From a bacterium (GTDB lineage Bacteria > Krumholzibacteriota > Krumholzibacteriia > LZORAL124-64-63): 37,503 nucleotides of DNA. Below are positions 7,527 to 16,343 of this stretch, piece by piece. Where the stretch lies: assembly GCA_020049465.1 (NCBI GenBank), contig JAIFKS010000114.1, positions 1-37,503 on the forward strand. The letters are read 5' to 3'. The notes beneath the pieces are model-generated. The model did no database searches. It saw only the letters and a program-made list of their open reading frames with translations, and was not told where the DNA came from. The position numbers and the translations under genes are program-made. How positions within the stretch are numbered: the first letter of the stretch is position 1; every line of letters begins with the position of its first letter.

Positions 7527-8855
7527 ATGCGCTGGTTCGATATCATCCTGCCCGAACCGGGAACCGACCAGTCGCTCGACCGCGATCTGGCCGAAGCGGC
7601 AGCCCTGGCCGCCCGGTATCCGCAGGTCCAGCAGCGCGACGGTCTGGACGCGGCCAGCCTGCTGCCGGTGATGGAGCAGACGGGGCGCTGCCTCTTCGAA
7701 GCCCTGAGCCGGACAGTGCCGCGCGCCTTCGACCGGACACGCCCCGCGGCCACGGTCGATGCCCCGGATGTCGGCGAAGCGGCCCATGACAACCTGACCG
7801 GCTTCCATCTCGTGGTCGACGGACAGTGGCTGGGACTGCCCTGGAACTGGCTCCACAACGGGCTGCATTTCCTGCTGGAGCAGCATCCGCTGTGCGCCAG
7901 CCTGCGCCCGGCGGCGCTGCCGCCGACCCCGGCGCGGCGCCCGTGGATGCAACGCCAGGTGCGCGCCGGATTCCTGGTGGGCGATGGCGGCGCGCAGGAT
8001 CTGCGTGCGGTCCGCGACCAGTTGCAGGCGCCGGACGCCCGTCTGCCCGAGCTGCTCTTCATCCCCGGCCACACCGATCCGCAGATGCGCCGCCTGATCT
8101 ATCGTGAAGCCGAAGCGATCGCCGAGGCGCTCGGCGACGGCCTGCCCGGCCGACCGCTGGCTCGCCTGGAAGTGCCGGTGGACGCGGTGACGCCCGGGCT
8201 GCTGTGCGACCAGAACGTGGCCTATCAGATCCTCCATTTCGCCGGCCCGGTCAGCGCGCCGGCCCGGCACGATGACTCGCTCGGCGAATACTGGATGAAC
8301 CGGCTGGTCGAAGAGGCGTCGTTCCCGGACGACGAGCGGCTGGCCGAGGCGCTCGGCTGCGAGGGCGAGATCCTCGGCATCGACCCGGTCACGTCTTTGC
8401 TGGACGACATCTGTGAAAGCCACTCCAGGCAGACGGCGCACGCCTCGGCCGGGCTGAGCGCCGACAGCGGCGGACGCCTGTCGGCCTCGAGCGGATCCGG
8501 CGGCAGTTCGTCCTGGCTGCTCGACGACGGACCGGTGGCGCCGGAGACGCTGGGCCAGCGCGGGCAACTGCCGCCGCTGGTGTTCTCCAACAGCTGGTGC
8601 GCGGTTCCCGAACTGGGTTCGCGTTTCGTCCGGGCCGGCGCCTCGACGTTCGTCGGACCGCTCGTGCCCCTGTACAGCAACCCTGCCCGACTGTACGCGG
8701 GACACCTCTACCGCGGGATGGGTCGCGGCTGGTGCGCCGGCGCGGCCGCCTGGCGGGCCGCGGCGCAGTGCCGTCTGGAACTGGGCCGCGAACACCCGGC
8801 GTGGCTGTCCTACGGCGTGCTCGGCTTCGGCAGCCTCTCGCTGCAGTACCTCTGA
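7527..8855 (+). CDS. CHAT-domain protein (caspase-like fold), standalone
   Basis: CHAT proteins are caspase-like cysteine peptidases or degenerate relatives. The C-terminal half of this 442-aa protein fits: QILHFAG with His237 where the catalytic histidine falls, LVFSNSWCA with Cys358, then RFVRAGASTFVGPLVPLYSN, the FY-like AGHLYRGMGRGWCAGAA helix, and HPAWLSYGVLGFGSLSL at the end. The Cys is one position later than in the usual N-A-C pattern, so activity is uncertain. A Ser/Gly-rich linker (about 300-345) separates the His and Cys halves. The N-terminal 200 residues are not recognised. There is no TPR or effector neighbour. The ATG is preceded by GGAGGG at 5 bases; an in-frame TTG at 7440 lacks such support. 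Confidence 0.75.
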   Translation: MRWFDIILPEPGTDQSLDRDLAEAAALAARYPQVQQRDGLDAASLLPVMEQTGRCLFEALSRTVPRAFDRTRPAATVDAPDVGEAAHDNLTGFHLVVDGQWLGLPWNWLHNGLHFLLEQHPLCASLRPAALPPTPARRPWMQRQVRAGFLVGDGGAQDLRAVRDQLQAPDARLPELLFIPGHTDPQMRRLIYREAEAIAEALGDGLPGRPLARLEVPVDAVTPGLLCDQNVAYQILHFAGPVSAPARHDDSLGEYWMNRLVEEASFPDDERLAEALGCEGEILGIDPVTSLLDDICESHSRQTAHASAGLSADSGGRLSASSGSGGSSSWLLDDGPVAPETLGQRGQLPPLVFSNSWCAVPELGSRFVRAGASTFVGPLVPLYSNPARLYAGHLYRGMGRGWCAGAAAWRAAAQCRLELGREHPAWLSYGVLGFGSLSLQYL

Positions 8856-9271
8856 GCCGCCGGCACCCGGTCCAGCGCCGCGGCCAGCGTCCGCATGCCG
8901 GCCCTCGCGTTGGCGACGATCGCCGCGATCTCGTCGGGGGTGGCCTCGTCCTGGTGGATGCCGGCCACGGCCACGCAGGTGCAGCCCGCGGCCTCAGCCA
9001 CCAGACGGGCGCATTCCCGGGCCAATGGCCCTTCCTTGTGGGGCGGCACCACCAGACAACCGTCGCCGCCTTCGACCGCCACGCCCCCCGGCGCCGCCAC
9101 TGCAACCGCACCGGCGTGGGCCTGGCCTCCGGTCACCGTCACCAGCAGGTCGCGGCCCACCGCCCGGACCCGGAGCTCCACGGCACTCCGGCCGCGGCCG
9201 ACCCTGACCGGCTCCGGCAGGGCGGCCGGATCCCAGATAACCTTGCGTGTGCGCGGCTTGCGCTGTCCCAT
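8810..9271 (-). CDS. Small LpdD-like (prenylated-flavin chaperone-like) protein
   Basis: The 153-aa product resembles the LpdD / gallate decarboxylase subunit D-like family: GGQAHAGAVAVAAPGG, then CLVVPPHKEGPLARECARLVAEAAG, and VAGIHQDEATPDEIAAIVAN. LpdD is linked to UbiD-type decarboxylases with prenylated FMN, but no ubiD or ubiX is visible here, so the role is open. The start ATG 9271 has GGAGG 6 bases upstream; a longer frame to 9292 lacks this. Its 3' end overlaps the convergent CHAT gene by 46 bases. Confidence 0.55.
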   Translation of the reverse strand: MGQRKPRTRKVIWDPAALPEPVRVGRGRSAVELRVRAVGRDLLVTVTGGQAHAGAVAVAAPGGVAVEGGDGCLVVPPHKEGPLARECARLVAEAAGCTCVAVAGIHQDEATPDEIAAIVANARAGMRTLAAALDRVPAAQRYCSERLPKPSTP

Positions 9272-9392
9272 GCAACCCTCCGGGGTCGGCAAGCGTCATA
9301 AACTGTCGACGGCCACGGCCATCGCCGAATACCCTGCCGGGACGGCGGGTAACGTCGACCGGATCGCGGATGCCGGCAGCGGCCATCGGCGA

Positions 9393-9398
9393 TATACT
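9393..9398 (+). promoter_or_regulatory. Possible -10 element of the SpoIIE-TPR operon
   Basis: TATACT lies about 107 bases before the phosphatase start in an otherwise GC-rich leader. No good -35 is seen 17 bases upstream, so an activator or extended element would be needed. Confidence 0.4.
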
Positions 9399-9504
9399 TC
9401 CGGCTTCGATCCGGCGGCCGCGCCCCGGCCGGCGGCCGGCGAAATCGCAGCGCAGAGACCGCCCGGCCGACGCGCCGGACCGGCTCCACGAACCACGGAG
9501 CACC

Positions 9505-12141
9505 ATGCCGCCTCTACGGCAGCAATCCCACGCCCTGTCGGGCCTCGCCCGACTGCTGCTGTCGCGCCAGGCACACCTGGCGCTCGGGGCGTTCACGCTG
9601 GCGGCCATCCTGTTCAGCGGCTACGACGCCACGCGCACGCGGCCGAGCGACGGCACGGTCTGGCTGCTCGGGCGTCCGCAGCTCGAAGTGCTCGATCTGG
9701 TTCCCCGCCCGCAGGGCCCGCCGACGCCGCTCCAGCCGGGCGACATCATCGTCGGTCTGGGCAAATCCATCGTCGATTCACCGCAGAGCGCCGCCCGCGA
9801 GTTGCGTCGCTACAGCCCCGGCGACCAGATCAACTATCTCATCAAGCGCGATGGAGATCAAATCACCGTCAAGGTGCCGCTCACCTCGACCCGCGTCGAC
9901 CTGCAGGACTATGCGGTCAACGTCGTCCTGGCCATCATCTACCTGGTGATCGGCTTCGCCGTCTACCTGCGCGCGCAGGACGATCGGCCCGCGGCGCTGT
10001 TCTTCGTCCTGTGCCTGCTGTTCGCCCTCTACTTCATGACGAACCTGCAGGCGGCCAGCTACTTCCTGGGCGCGATCATCGCGCAGAACATGGGCGCGTT
10101 CGCACGCTTCATGCTGCCCGCGGTGTTCCTGAACTTCTTCCTGGTGTTTCCCACCAAGAAGCTCGTCCTGACCCGCCATCCGTTCCTGGTGCCTCTGCTG
10201 TACCTGCTGCCCTGGGTGCTCTACCTGCGGTTCACGCTGGACCAGTTCCTGGGCGAACAGGGGGCGCGGATCCACGCCGCCAGCTGGATCGTGCTGGGCG
10301 TCTTCTACATGTGCGGACTGGCGGCCCTGCTCCACGGCTACTTCAGCTACCGCGATCCGCTCATGCGCCGCCGCGTGCGCATCCTGACCGTCGGCACCCT
10401 GGCGGCGGTGATCCCGTTCCTGGTCTTCAAGATCGGCATGGAGGAATTGTCGTTCCGCACGGGGCTGACGCGCCTGGGCGCCCTGCCGCTGGCGGCGATC
10501 CCCATCTCCTTCGGCTACTGCGTGGCCCGCTACCAGGTACTGCAGATCGACGTGCTGCTGAAGCGGAACCTGTCCTACGCCCTGCTGACGACCCTGATCT
10601 GGGGCGGCTTCCTGAGTGGCGCCTGGTGGCTGGGCGGCAAGGCGCTGACCCTGCTGCCCGGCGCCGGCCCGCTGGCGGCCGCGGGCACGGCGCTGGGCGT
10701 GGCGGCCGGACTGTGGCCCGTGCGTCGGCAACTGCAGCGGGCGCTCGACGCGCGGTTCTTTCATTCGCGCGACAACCTGGCCCTGCTCATCGAGGAATTC
10801 AGCAAGGAGATCCCCCGCCTGATCCAGCGCGAGATGATGCTGCGCTGGGTGGGCTCCCGGCTTCAGTCCGTGATGGAGCTGCCCAGTCTGGCCGTCTACC
10901 TGGCCACGCCGGGCGGAGACGGTGTCACGTACACGCTGGCCTCCCTGACGCGTCCGCGGACGTCGCGTTCGGCCGAAAGCGAAGCGTCGTTCGGCCAGCC
11001 GGCGCTGCACCCGGCCACCTATCCCGAGAAGCTGACGCTGCCGGGGCTGTCCCGCCATCTGGTGCTGCGCGGCGAGCCGCTCTGGACGGAAGCGCCGGGC
11101 GCCGACCAGGCCGTCGGACGCCTGGCCATCACCCGCGAACAGGTCGAATTGCTGGCGCGCCTCCAGGAGCAGCGCCTGCTGGCCGAGGCCGGCGTCGAAC
11201 TCCTCATCCCGATGGTGCTGCAGGGCCGGCTGGTAGGCGTGGCGGCCCTGCCGCGGCGTCCGGGCGACGGGGAATACCAGCTCCACGAACTGCGCCTGCT
11301 GACGATCGTCGCCGGGCAAGCGGCGCTGCAGATCGAGAACACCCGCCTCTACGCCGAAGAGGCCATGAAACAGAAGCTCGAGGAAGAGATGGCGATGGCC
11401 CGCCAGATCCAGTCCCGCCTGCTGCCGCGCCGTCTGCCACGCGCGGCCGGCCTGGAGATCGACGCGGTCAACATCTCCAGCAAGCAGGTGTCGGGCGACT
11501 ACTACGATGTCATCGAGCGCGAGGACGGGCGGCTGGCGATCGTCATCGCCGACGTCAGCGGCAAGGGCGTCCCGGCGTCGATCCTCGCCTCGAACCTGCA
11601 GGCCGCCCTGCGCGCGCAGTGCGACATGTGCGACTCGCCCGGGCTGCTGCTCGAACGCATCAACCGCCAGATCCACGCGAGCACCGACCCCCAGCACTTC
11701 GCCACGATGTTCCTGGCGCTGTTCGACCCGCTGACCCGGCAGCTGGTCTACAGCTCCGGCGGACACAATCCACCCCTGCTGATGCGCGCCGACGGCACGC
11801 GCGAACTTCTCAGCGAAGGCGGCCTGCCGCTGGGCGCCTTCGATTTCGGCACCTACGACGAAGGCCGCCTGAAGCTGGAGCCCGGCGACATGCTGTTCAT
11901 GTACACCGACGGCGTGACCGAGACCAAGGGTCCCGACGGCGAAGAGGATTTCGGCGAACTGCGATTGGGCGACCTGCTCTTCCACGAGCGGGACCAACAC
12001 CTGGCGGGCATCTTCGAAGCGATCACCCGCGACCTGCACATCTTCCGCGGACGGAACGAAGCGGATGACGACATCACCATGATCGGCCTGAAGATCTCGA
12101 CGGTCGACCAGATGGTCATGGCCGACGGACAATCGGCCTAG
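9505..12141 (+). CDS. PDZ-multiTM-GAF-SpoIIE (PP2C) signalling phosphatase
   Basis: The C-terminal domain (about 645-870) is a SpoIIE/RsbU-type serine phosphatase: ARQIQSRLLPRRLP linker, SGDYYD, IADVSGKGVPAS, YSSGGHNPPLL, MYTDGVTE and DDDITMIGL supply the metal-binding aspartates. Such enzymes usually dephosphorylate an anti-sigma antagonist in partner switching. Upstream are a helix near the N-terminus, a PDZ-like domain (about 60-126, LQPGDIIVGLGKSIVDS), about seven membrane helices (137-400) and a GAF-like sensor region (about 430-620) ending in QIENTRLYAEEAM. Thus a membrane sensor drives an output phosphatase. No anti-sigma genes lie nearby. The start ATG has GGAG 7 bases upstream; 878 aa. 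Confidence 0.9.
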   Translation: MPPLRQQSHALSGLARLLLSRQAHLALGAFTLAAILFSGYDATRTRPSDGTVWLLGRPQLEVLDLVPRPQGPPTPLQPGDIIVGLGKSIVDSPQSAARELRRYSPGDQINYLIKRDGDQITVKVPLTSTRVDLQDYAVNVVLAIIYLVIGFAVYLRAQDDRPAALFFVLCLLFALYFMTNLQAASYFLGAIIAQNMGAFARFMLPAVFLNFFLVFPTKKLVLTRHPFLVPLLYLLPWVLYLRFTLDQFLGEQGARIHAASWIVLGVFYMCGLAALLHGYFSYRDPLMRRRVRILTVGTLAAVIPFLVFKIGMEELSFRTGLTRLGALPLAAIPISFGYCVARYQVLQIDVLLKRNLSYALLTTLIWGGFLSGAWWLGGKALTLLPGAGPLAAAGTALGVAAGLWPVRRQLQRALDARFFHSRDNLALLIEEFSKEIPRLIQREMMLRWVGSRLQSVMELPSLAVYLATPGGDGVTYTLASLTRPRTSRSAESEASFGQPALHPATYPEKLTLPGLSRHLVLRGEPLWTEAPGADQAVGRLAITREQVELLARLQEQRLLAEAGVELLIPMVLQGRLVGVAALPRRPGDGEYQLHELRLLTIVAGQAALQIENTRLYAEEAMKQKLEEEMAMARQIQSRLLPRRLPRAAGLEIDAVNISSKQVSGDYYDVIEREDGRLAIVIADVSGKGVPASILASNLQAALRAQCDMCDSPGLLLERINRQIHASTDPQHFATMFLALFDPLTRQLVYSSGGHNPPLLMRADGTRELLSEGGLPLGAFDFGTYDEGRLKLEPGDMLFMYTDGVTETKGPDGEEDFGELRLGDLLFHERDQHLAGIFEAITRDLHIFRGRNEADDDITMIGLKISTVDQMVMADGQSA

Positions 12142-12170
12142 GCGGGCGGAATGAAACCGGAGGCGGACTC

Positions 12171-13664
12171 TTGAAGTGGATCATCATCGCGCTGGTGACG
12201 GCTGCGGCCCTGATCGGCATCGGCCTGATGGCTGCCGGTTCGCGTGACCACGCGAAGGTCTCCCGCAATCCGAAGGCCGTGCAGCTCTGCGACGAAGGAA
12301 CGGCCGACCTGCACGCCTTCCGGCTGCGGGCCGCGGTCGAGAAGCTGGGGCAGTGCCTGCAGGTGGACCCTTCACTGGCCGAGGCCTCCATTTCGCGCAC
12401 GCTCGCCTTCATGCAGCTCGGAGAGCGGCAGAACATGAAGCGCGAACTGGCGCGCGCGGACAGCCTGACCGGCGTCATGAAGGACAGCCGGCGCCGCCTG
12501 GTGGCCCAGTTGCGGCTGAGCGCCATGGGCGGCTCACGGTTCGTCGCCATGCGCGATTCGCTCTTCGAGGTGCTGCAGATCGAGGATCCGACCAACATCT
12601 ATGTCCTGGTGGCCGCCGCCGAACGCGCCGCGTTGGCCAACGACGACGAAGCCGTCGAGAAAGCCTGGCTGCGCATCCTCGACAAGGATCCCAACTACGC
12701 CACCAGTTACAACATGCTCGGCTACCTCGAGCTGAACCGGGGCAATTACGAACAGGCCATCGAGTACATGCAGAAGTACGCGTTCCTGGCGCCGGATCTG
12801 GCCAACCCCCACGACTCGCTGGGCGAAGTCTACATGGCGCTCGGCCGCTACGAGGACGCCGAAGCCGAGTTCGTCACCTCGGTGACGATGCAGCCGGACT
12901 TCTACCACTCTCTGATCAATCTGGGGAAGGTCTACCTTGCGCGCGGCGAACTGCGGCGCGGCCTCGATCTCCTCGAGAATTTCCGCGACAAGGTGGCCGG
13001 CAGCGAGCTCGAACTGCGCGTCGATCGCGAGATCATCTCGACCTACCTGAAAGCAGGCATGAACGAAGACCTTGGCCGGGCCACCGCACGATTCATCTCC
13101 CGTCACGCGAAAGAGGACGCCTCGGCCGTCTACCGCGCGGTCGGTCTGGCCTACATGGGGCGAACGGCCGAGAGCCGGGCCGTGATGGACTCCTGCCTCG
13201 TTGCGTGGCGAGCATCGCCGCCCTACAACGACCAGAGTCGCGAGAAGGCCCGCCACGGCATCGAAAGCACGGCCAGCCAGTTCGACGGCATCGTGGCCGA
13301 CCTCGCGGGTGACCACGCGCGCGCCGCCCAGGCCTGGGCCACCGCGCTGCGGATCCTCCAGCCGGGAACGGCGCAGCACGAACTGTTCTACCTTAATTTC
13401 CGGCTTGCCGAAGCGCTGCGCCTGAGCGGTCGCCCGCGCGAAGCGCTGGCACAGATCGACCCGGTGCTGGCGATCAACGGCCGCCTGCCGGAATCGCTGC
13501 TGCTGAAAGTGCGCTGCCATCTGGAACTGGGCGAATCCGAGGCTGCGCAGCGGACATTGGCGCAACTGGAATGGACGCTCGCCAAAGCCGACGCCGATCT
13601 GCCCGTCGTGGCCGAAGCCGCCGCACTGCGGCGCCGACTGGGCGCCGCAACGCCCGCCCGGTAG
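12171..13664 (+). CDS. Membrane-anchored TPR protein
   Basis: The 497-aa protein has one N-terminal membrane helix (IIIALVTAAALIGIGLMAAG) followed by helical repeats: TPR units such as YNMLGYLELNRGNYEQAIEYMQ and PHDSLGEVYMALGRYEDAEAEF (about 180-240), with further repeats to the C-terminus. TPRs bind protein partners; the partner is unknown. It starts with TTG (GGAGG 7 bases upstream) 29 bases after the SpoIIE phosphatase, so the two probably form an operon and may act together. Confidence 0.85.
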   Translation: MKWIIIALVTAAALIGIGLMAAGSRDHAKVSRNPKAVQLCDEGTADLHAFRLRAAVEKLGQCLQVDPSLAEASISRTLAFMQLGERQNMKRELARADSLTGVMKDSRRRLVAQLRLSAMGGSRFVAMRDSLFEVLQIEDPTNIYVLVAAAERAALANDDEAVEKAWLRILDKDPNYATSYNMLGYLELNRGNYEQAIEYMQKYAFLAPDLANPHDSLGEVYMALGRYEDAEAEFVTSVTMQPDFYHSLINLGKVYLARGELRRGLDLLENFRDKVAGSELELRVDREIISTYLKAGMNEDLGRATARFISRHAKEDASAVYRAVGLAYMGRTAESRAVMDSCLVAWRASPPYNDQSREKARHGIESTASQFDGIVADLAGDHARAAQAWATALRILQPGTAQHELFYLNFRLAEALRLSGRPREALAQIDPVLAINGRLPESLLLKVRCHLELGESEAAQRTLAQLEWTLAKADADLPVVAEAAALRRRLGAATPAR

Positions 13665-13690
13665 CTGACGCACGGCCCGCGCAACGGAAA

Positions 13691-13722
13691 GGCCGCGCCG
13701 TGATCCGGCGCGGCCTGGTTTC
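13691..13722. terminator. Bidirectional terminator
   Basis: A perfect 10-bp stem (13691-13700 with 13706-13715, GGCCGCGCCG/CGGCGCGGCC) lies between the convergent TPR and GAPDH-like genes. It is A-rich before and T-rich after. Confidence 0.82.
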
Positions 13723-13745
13723 CTTCCGGTTCGGCCCGGACCCCG

Positions 13746-14822
13746 TCAGACTTCCTGGAAGAAGTACGGCTTCAGGCACTGCACGATCTTGTCGTACGTC
13801 TCCGGATACAATCCCCACACCACGGCCGCCACCGAACTGAGCAGGCTGTTGCCGTCCTGCGGCGTGAAGGCGTAGCCGGTGATCTGCGTGCCGTCGGACG
13901 AGACGTGCAGCGTATCGACCGGGATGACCGACTGGTTCAGGATGCGCCCGCAGAAACCGTGGTCGCGCCCGAACGAGAAGACGCTGTTGGCCGTCGTCTT
14001 GTAGGTCAGGGCGATGCGGTCGTCGGCATCGCACCTCGCGATCAGTTCGTCGCGCGTGACCGGTTTGCGCACCTTCAGACTGTACTGGATGATGTGCATC
14101 AACTGGCTGTTGACCTTCATGGCGCTGCTGAACAGGTTCAGGTCGTAGGCGCCGCCCATGGTCTGGAACAGGTACCAGGCGTCGCGCGCGTGGTGCGTGC
14201 CGAAGCGCTGGTCCTTGTGCGCTCCCACCTGGGGGCTGGCCACGAATCCGGCATCCTGGCTGATGTCGTTCGCCCGCCGCATGCAGATGAAACGTCCCTC
14301 GACCAGGTTCTCCGGACCGGTTCCCTGCAGTCCGAAAGTCTTGATCAGCACCGACATGTTGTGGGTGTTGCAGCTGACGACCTGCAGGTACTTGTCGCGG
14401 CCGATCTTCAGCACGTCGTCGTTGATGCCCCGGGCGTAGGGCTTGCCGAAGCCGAATTCGCTGCCCTGGGCGATGAACACCTCGGTGCTCTGCTCGTACT
14501 GCTGGTACCAGCGTTCCTTCATGGCGTTGCCGCTGGGCGTGCAGTCGACGACCACGCGGGCCGCCTCGAGCGCCTCGTCGGTCGTGATCTCGACCGGCAG
14601 CCCCATCTTGGTGAAGCCGTCGACACGGTCCTTGTCCGTCACCAGGCGGGCGCCGCGACGGATGAGGTCCTGCACCTTGCTCCGGTCCGAGAGCAGCGGC
14701 GTGCGCTTGTGGAAGAACACCTCGTCGATGCCCAACTGCGCCTTGAAATTGCAGAGCAGGCCCAGCAGCGGTTCACCGATGGTGCCGGTTCCGACCACCA
14801 GAACTGTCTTGGAACCCAGCAT
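13746..14822 (-). CDS. Type II (archaeal-like) GAPDH-related dehydrogenase
   Basis: The 358-aa protein looks like the tetrameric type II phosphorylating glyceraldehyde-3-phosphate dehydrogenase found mostly in archaea. It has a Rossmann start VLVVGTGTIGEPLLG, the VVVDCTPSGNAMKE segment (archaeal: DCTPxGxGAKN), FIAQGSE, and VVSCNTHN with the presumed catalytic Cys151 (archaeal: SCNTTG). The archaeal TTG after SCN is replaced by THN, so the substrate could differ from GAP. It lies 35 bases after the HAD nucleotidase with AAGGAG before its ATG. Alternative: a related aldehyde or semialdehyde dehydrogenase. Confidence 0.6.
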   Translation of the reverse strand: MLGSKTVLVVGTGTIGEPLLGLLCNFKAQLGIDEVFFHKRTPLLSDRSKVQDLIRRGARLVTDKDRVDGFTKMGLPVEITTDEALEAARVVVDCTPSGNAMKERWYQQYEQSTEVFIAQGSEFGFGKPYARGINDDVLKIGRDKYLQVVSCNTHNMSVLIKTFGLQGTGPENLVEGRFICMRRANDISQDAGFVASPQVGAHKDQRFGTHHARDAWYLFQTMGGAYDLNLFSSAMKVNSQLMHIIQYSLKVRKPVTRDELIARCDADDRIALTYKTTANSVFSFGRDHGFCGRILNQSVIPVDTLHVSSDGTQITGYAFTPQDGNSLLSSVAAVVWGLYPETYDKIVQCLKPYFFQEV

Positions 14823-14857
14823 GCGCGACTCCTTGGGCGGCGGCCGGGGCGGCCCGG

Positions 14858-16273
14858 TCAGGTCTCCGGCAAGGCCCAGCGCTCGTGAGGCAGGACCTCG
14901 AGGGGCCGGGAGAAGAACTTGTCGGCGGGATAGCCGAGGAAATTAGACACCCGGCTGGTATAGATACAAGCGAATTCCATGATCTGTTGTCCGAAGCGGC
15001 TGGGCGCCCTGCCTTCGCGGAAGAGGGACTCCCAGTACGGGTTGAAGACGGCGCGCAGCTGGCGCTGCAGACGGGCGCGGCGGCCCAGGGCGTCCCCCAG
15101 CCGACGTTCGAGCAGGGCCAGCGTGGCGGCGTGCGCCGCCCCGGCCGAGCGGGCCTGGTCGCGTGCCTCGACCAGATCCTCCAGTTGCTCCTCCAGCGCG
15201 TTGAGTTCCTGCCAGGCGCCGCGCAGCGGGGTCAGGTTGGCGACCTCGGTCTCGATCTCGGGGACGATCATCGCCGTGCGCCAGCCGACGCTCTTCTTGC
15301 TGCGCAGGATATCGCCGTACGTGTGGTCGCCGAAGTACAGGATGCCGTCACCGCTGGCGTCCAGGAGCCTTTCCAGGTGGAAGCAGTCGCCGCCGACGTA
15401 GGCGTTGGCGCGGCGGGCCGGCAGGAGCGGGTGGAGATCCGGCTGCACCGCCTGTCCTGGTCCGCGCTCGAGAAAGAAGCCGGGCTTGCCCGCCGCGCAG
15501 ACGATCAGGTCGAACAGTCCTTCCCACGCACCGGGAGCTCCGCCGACCAGATGCTGCATGACCGCGCCCGTGTACTCGACTTCCGAGTTCGTCAGCAGGA
15601 ACAGCCGCTTGCCCGCGGCCTGGAAACGCTCGAGCGTCGGCACCAGGTCCGGGTCGCGGATGAAGTAGGTGCCCAGATCGGCGGTGATGCGGGCCTTCAG
15701 CGTACCGTCGGCGTGGAGCGTGTCGACGGTTTCACGGATGTCGTCGTACAGGCGACGGAACGAGACGCGCAGGACCAGATCGCCCCGCGCCACCTGCTCG
15801 ACCAGCACCGTGTAGAGGCTGCCTTCGGGCAGGTCGAACAGCGTGTCGAAAACACGGTAGCGCGGCGTGCCGATACGCGTGCGCCCCCGCGGATAGGCGC
15901 CCCGCCGTTCGTCACGATCCAGGAACTGGTTGCCGTGCCGCGCCCGCGTGATGTGACCGTGGCCGTCGATCTTCAGCAGATTGCCCAGCTTCTTGTCCAC
16001 GACCAGACCGCGGATGGCGGCATCCGGCTGCCAGGGCACGGTGAGGATCGACTCCGGATAACCGCGGTCGCTGACCAGACGCTCCAGTGCCATCTCGAAA
16101 CACAGACGGCTGAAATTCTCGACGTTGTAGACCGCCAGCGTGTGGTCCATGTCGAAGCCGATCGCGCTGATCGACCCCATCCGCAGGTTCCGGTTGGTGA
16201 AAATGCGGCGGCGCGGCGGCAGCTCCCCCGGCAGGAGAACGGCGTCCGCGCCGGCGCGATCGGTTTCGGCCAT
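14858..16273 (-). CDS. HAD-family 5'-nucleotidase
   Basis: A 471-aa member of the HAD-IG purine 5'-nucleotidase family (cytosolic NT5C2-like). Motif I is FDMDHTLAVY, motif II is FLLTNSEVEYT, and motif IV is LYFGDHTYGDILRSKKSVGWRT. It would dephosphorylate purine monophosphates. A coiled segment (ELNALEEQLEDLVEARDQARS) lies near the C-terminus. I choose ATG 16273 (GGGAG upstream); the frame is open to a GTG at 16339, which would start 5 bases after the preceding stop. It sits between a GT2-TPR protein and a GAPDH-like gene on the same strand. Confidence 0.88.
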   Translation of the reverse strand: MAETDRAGADAVLLPGELPPRRRIFTNRNLRMGSISAIGFDMDHTLAVYNVENFSRLCFEMALERLVSDRGYPESILTVPWQPDAAIRGLVVDKKLGNLLKIDGHGHITRARHGNQFLDRDERRGAYPRGRTRIGTPRYRVFDTLFDLPEGSLYTVLVEQVARGDLVLRVSFRRLYDDIRETVDTLHADGTLKARITADLGTYFIRDPDLVPTLERFQAAGKRLFLLTNSEVEYTGAVMQHLVGGAPGAWEGLFDLIVCAAGKPGFFLERGPGQAVQPDLHPLLPARRANAYVGGDCFHLERLLDASGDGILYFGDHTYGDILRSKKSVGWRTAMIVPEIETEVANLTPLRGAWQELNALEEQLEDLVEARDQARSAGAAHAATLALLERRLGDALGRRARLQRQLRAVFNPYWESLFREGRAPSRFGQQIMEFACIYTSRVSNFLGYPADKFFSRPLEVLPHERWALPET

Positions 16274-16343
16274 CTTGGCGACTCCCTGGGCGGCTGGATG
16301 GCCGCCGTTCCGGTCCGGGTCCGGGACCCGGGTCCGCACCCGA

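Noticed and set aside
7085..8074. A minus-strand frame through tRNA-Leu and the CHAT gene
   Set aside because: CPGRDSNSHGETPLRPER is the well-known artefact read from antisense tRNA-Leu.
9778..12132. A 784-codon open frame on the minus strand over the SpoIIE phosphatase
   Set aside because: Codon bias in GC-rich coding DNA keeps the opposite frame open; the protein is Gln/Arg/His-rich with no motif, while the plus frame has clear domains.
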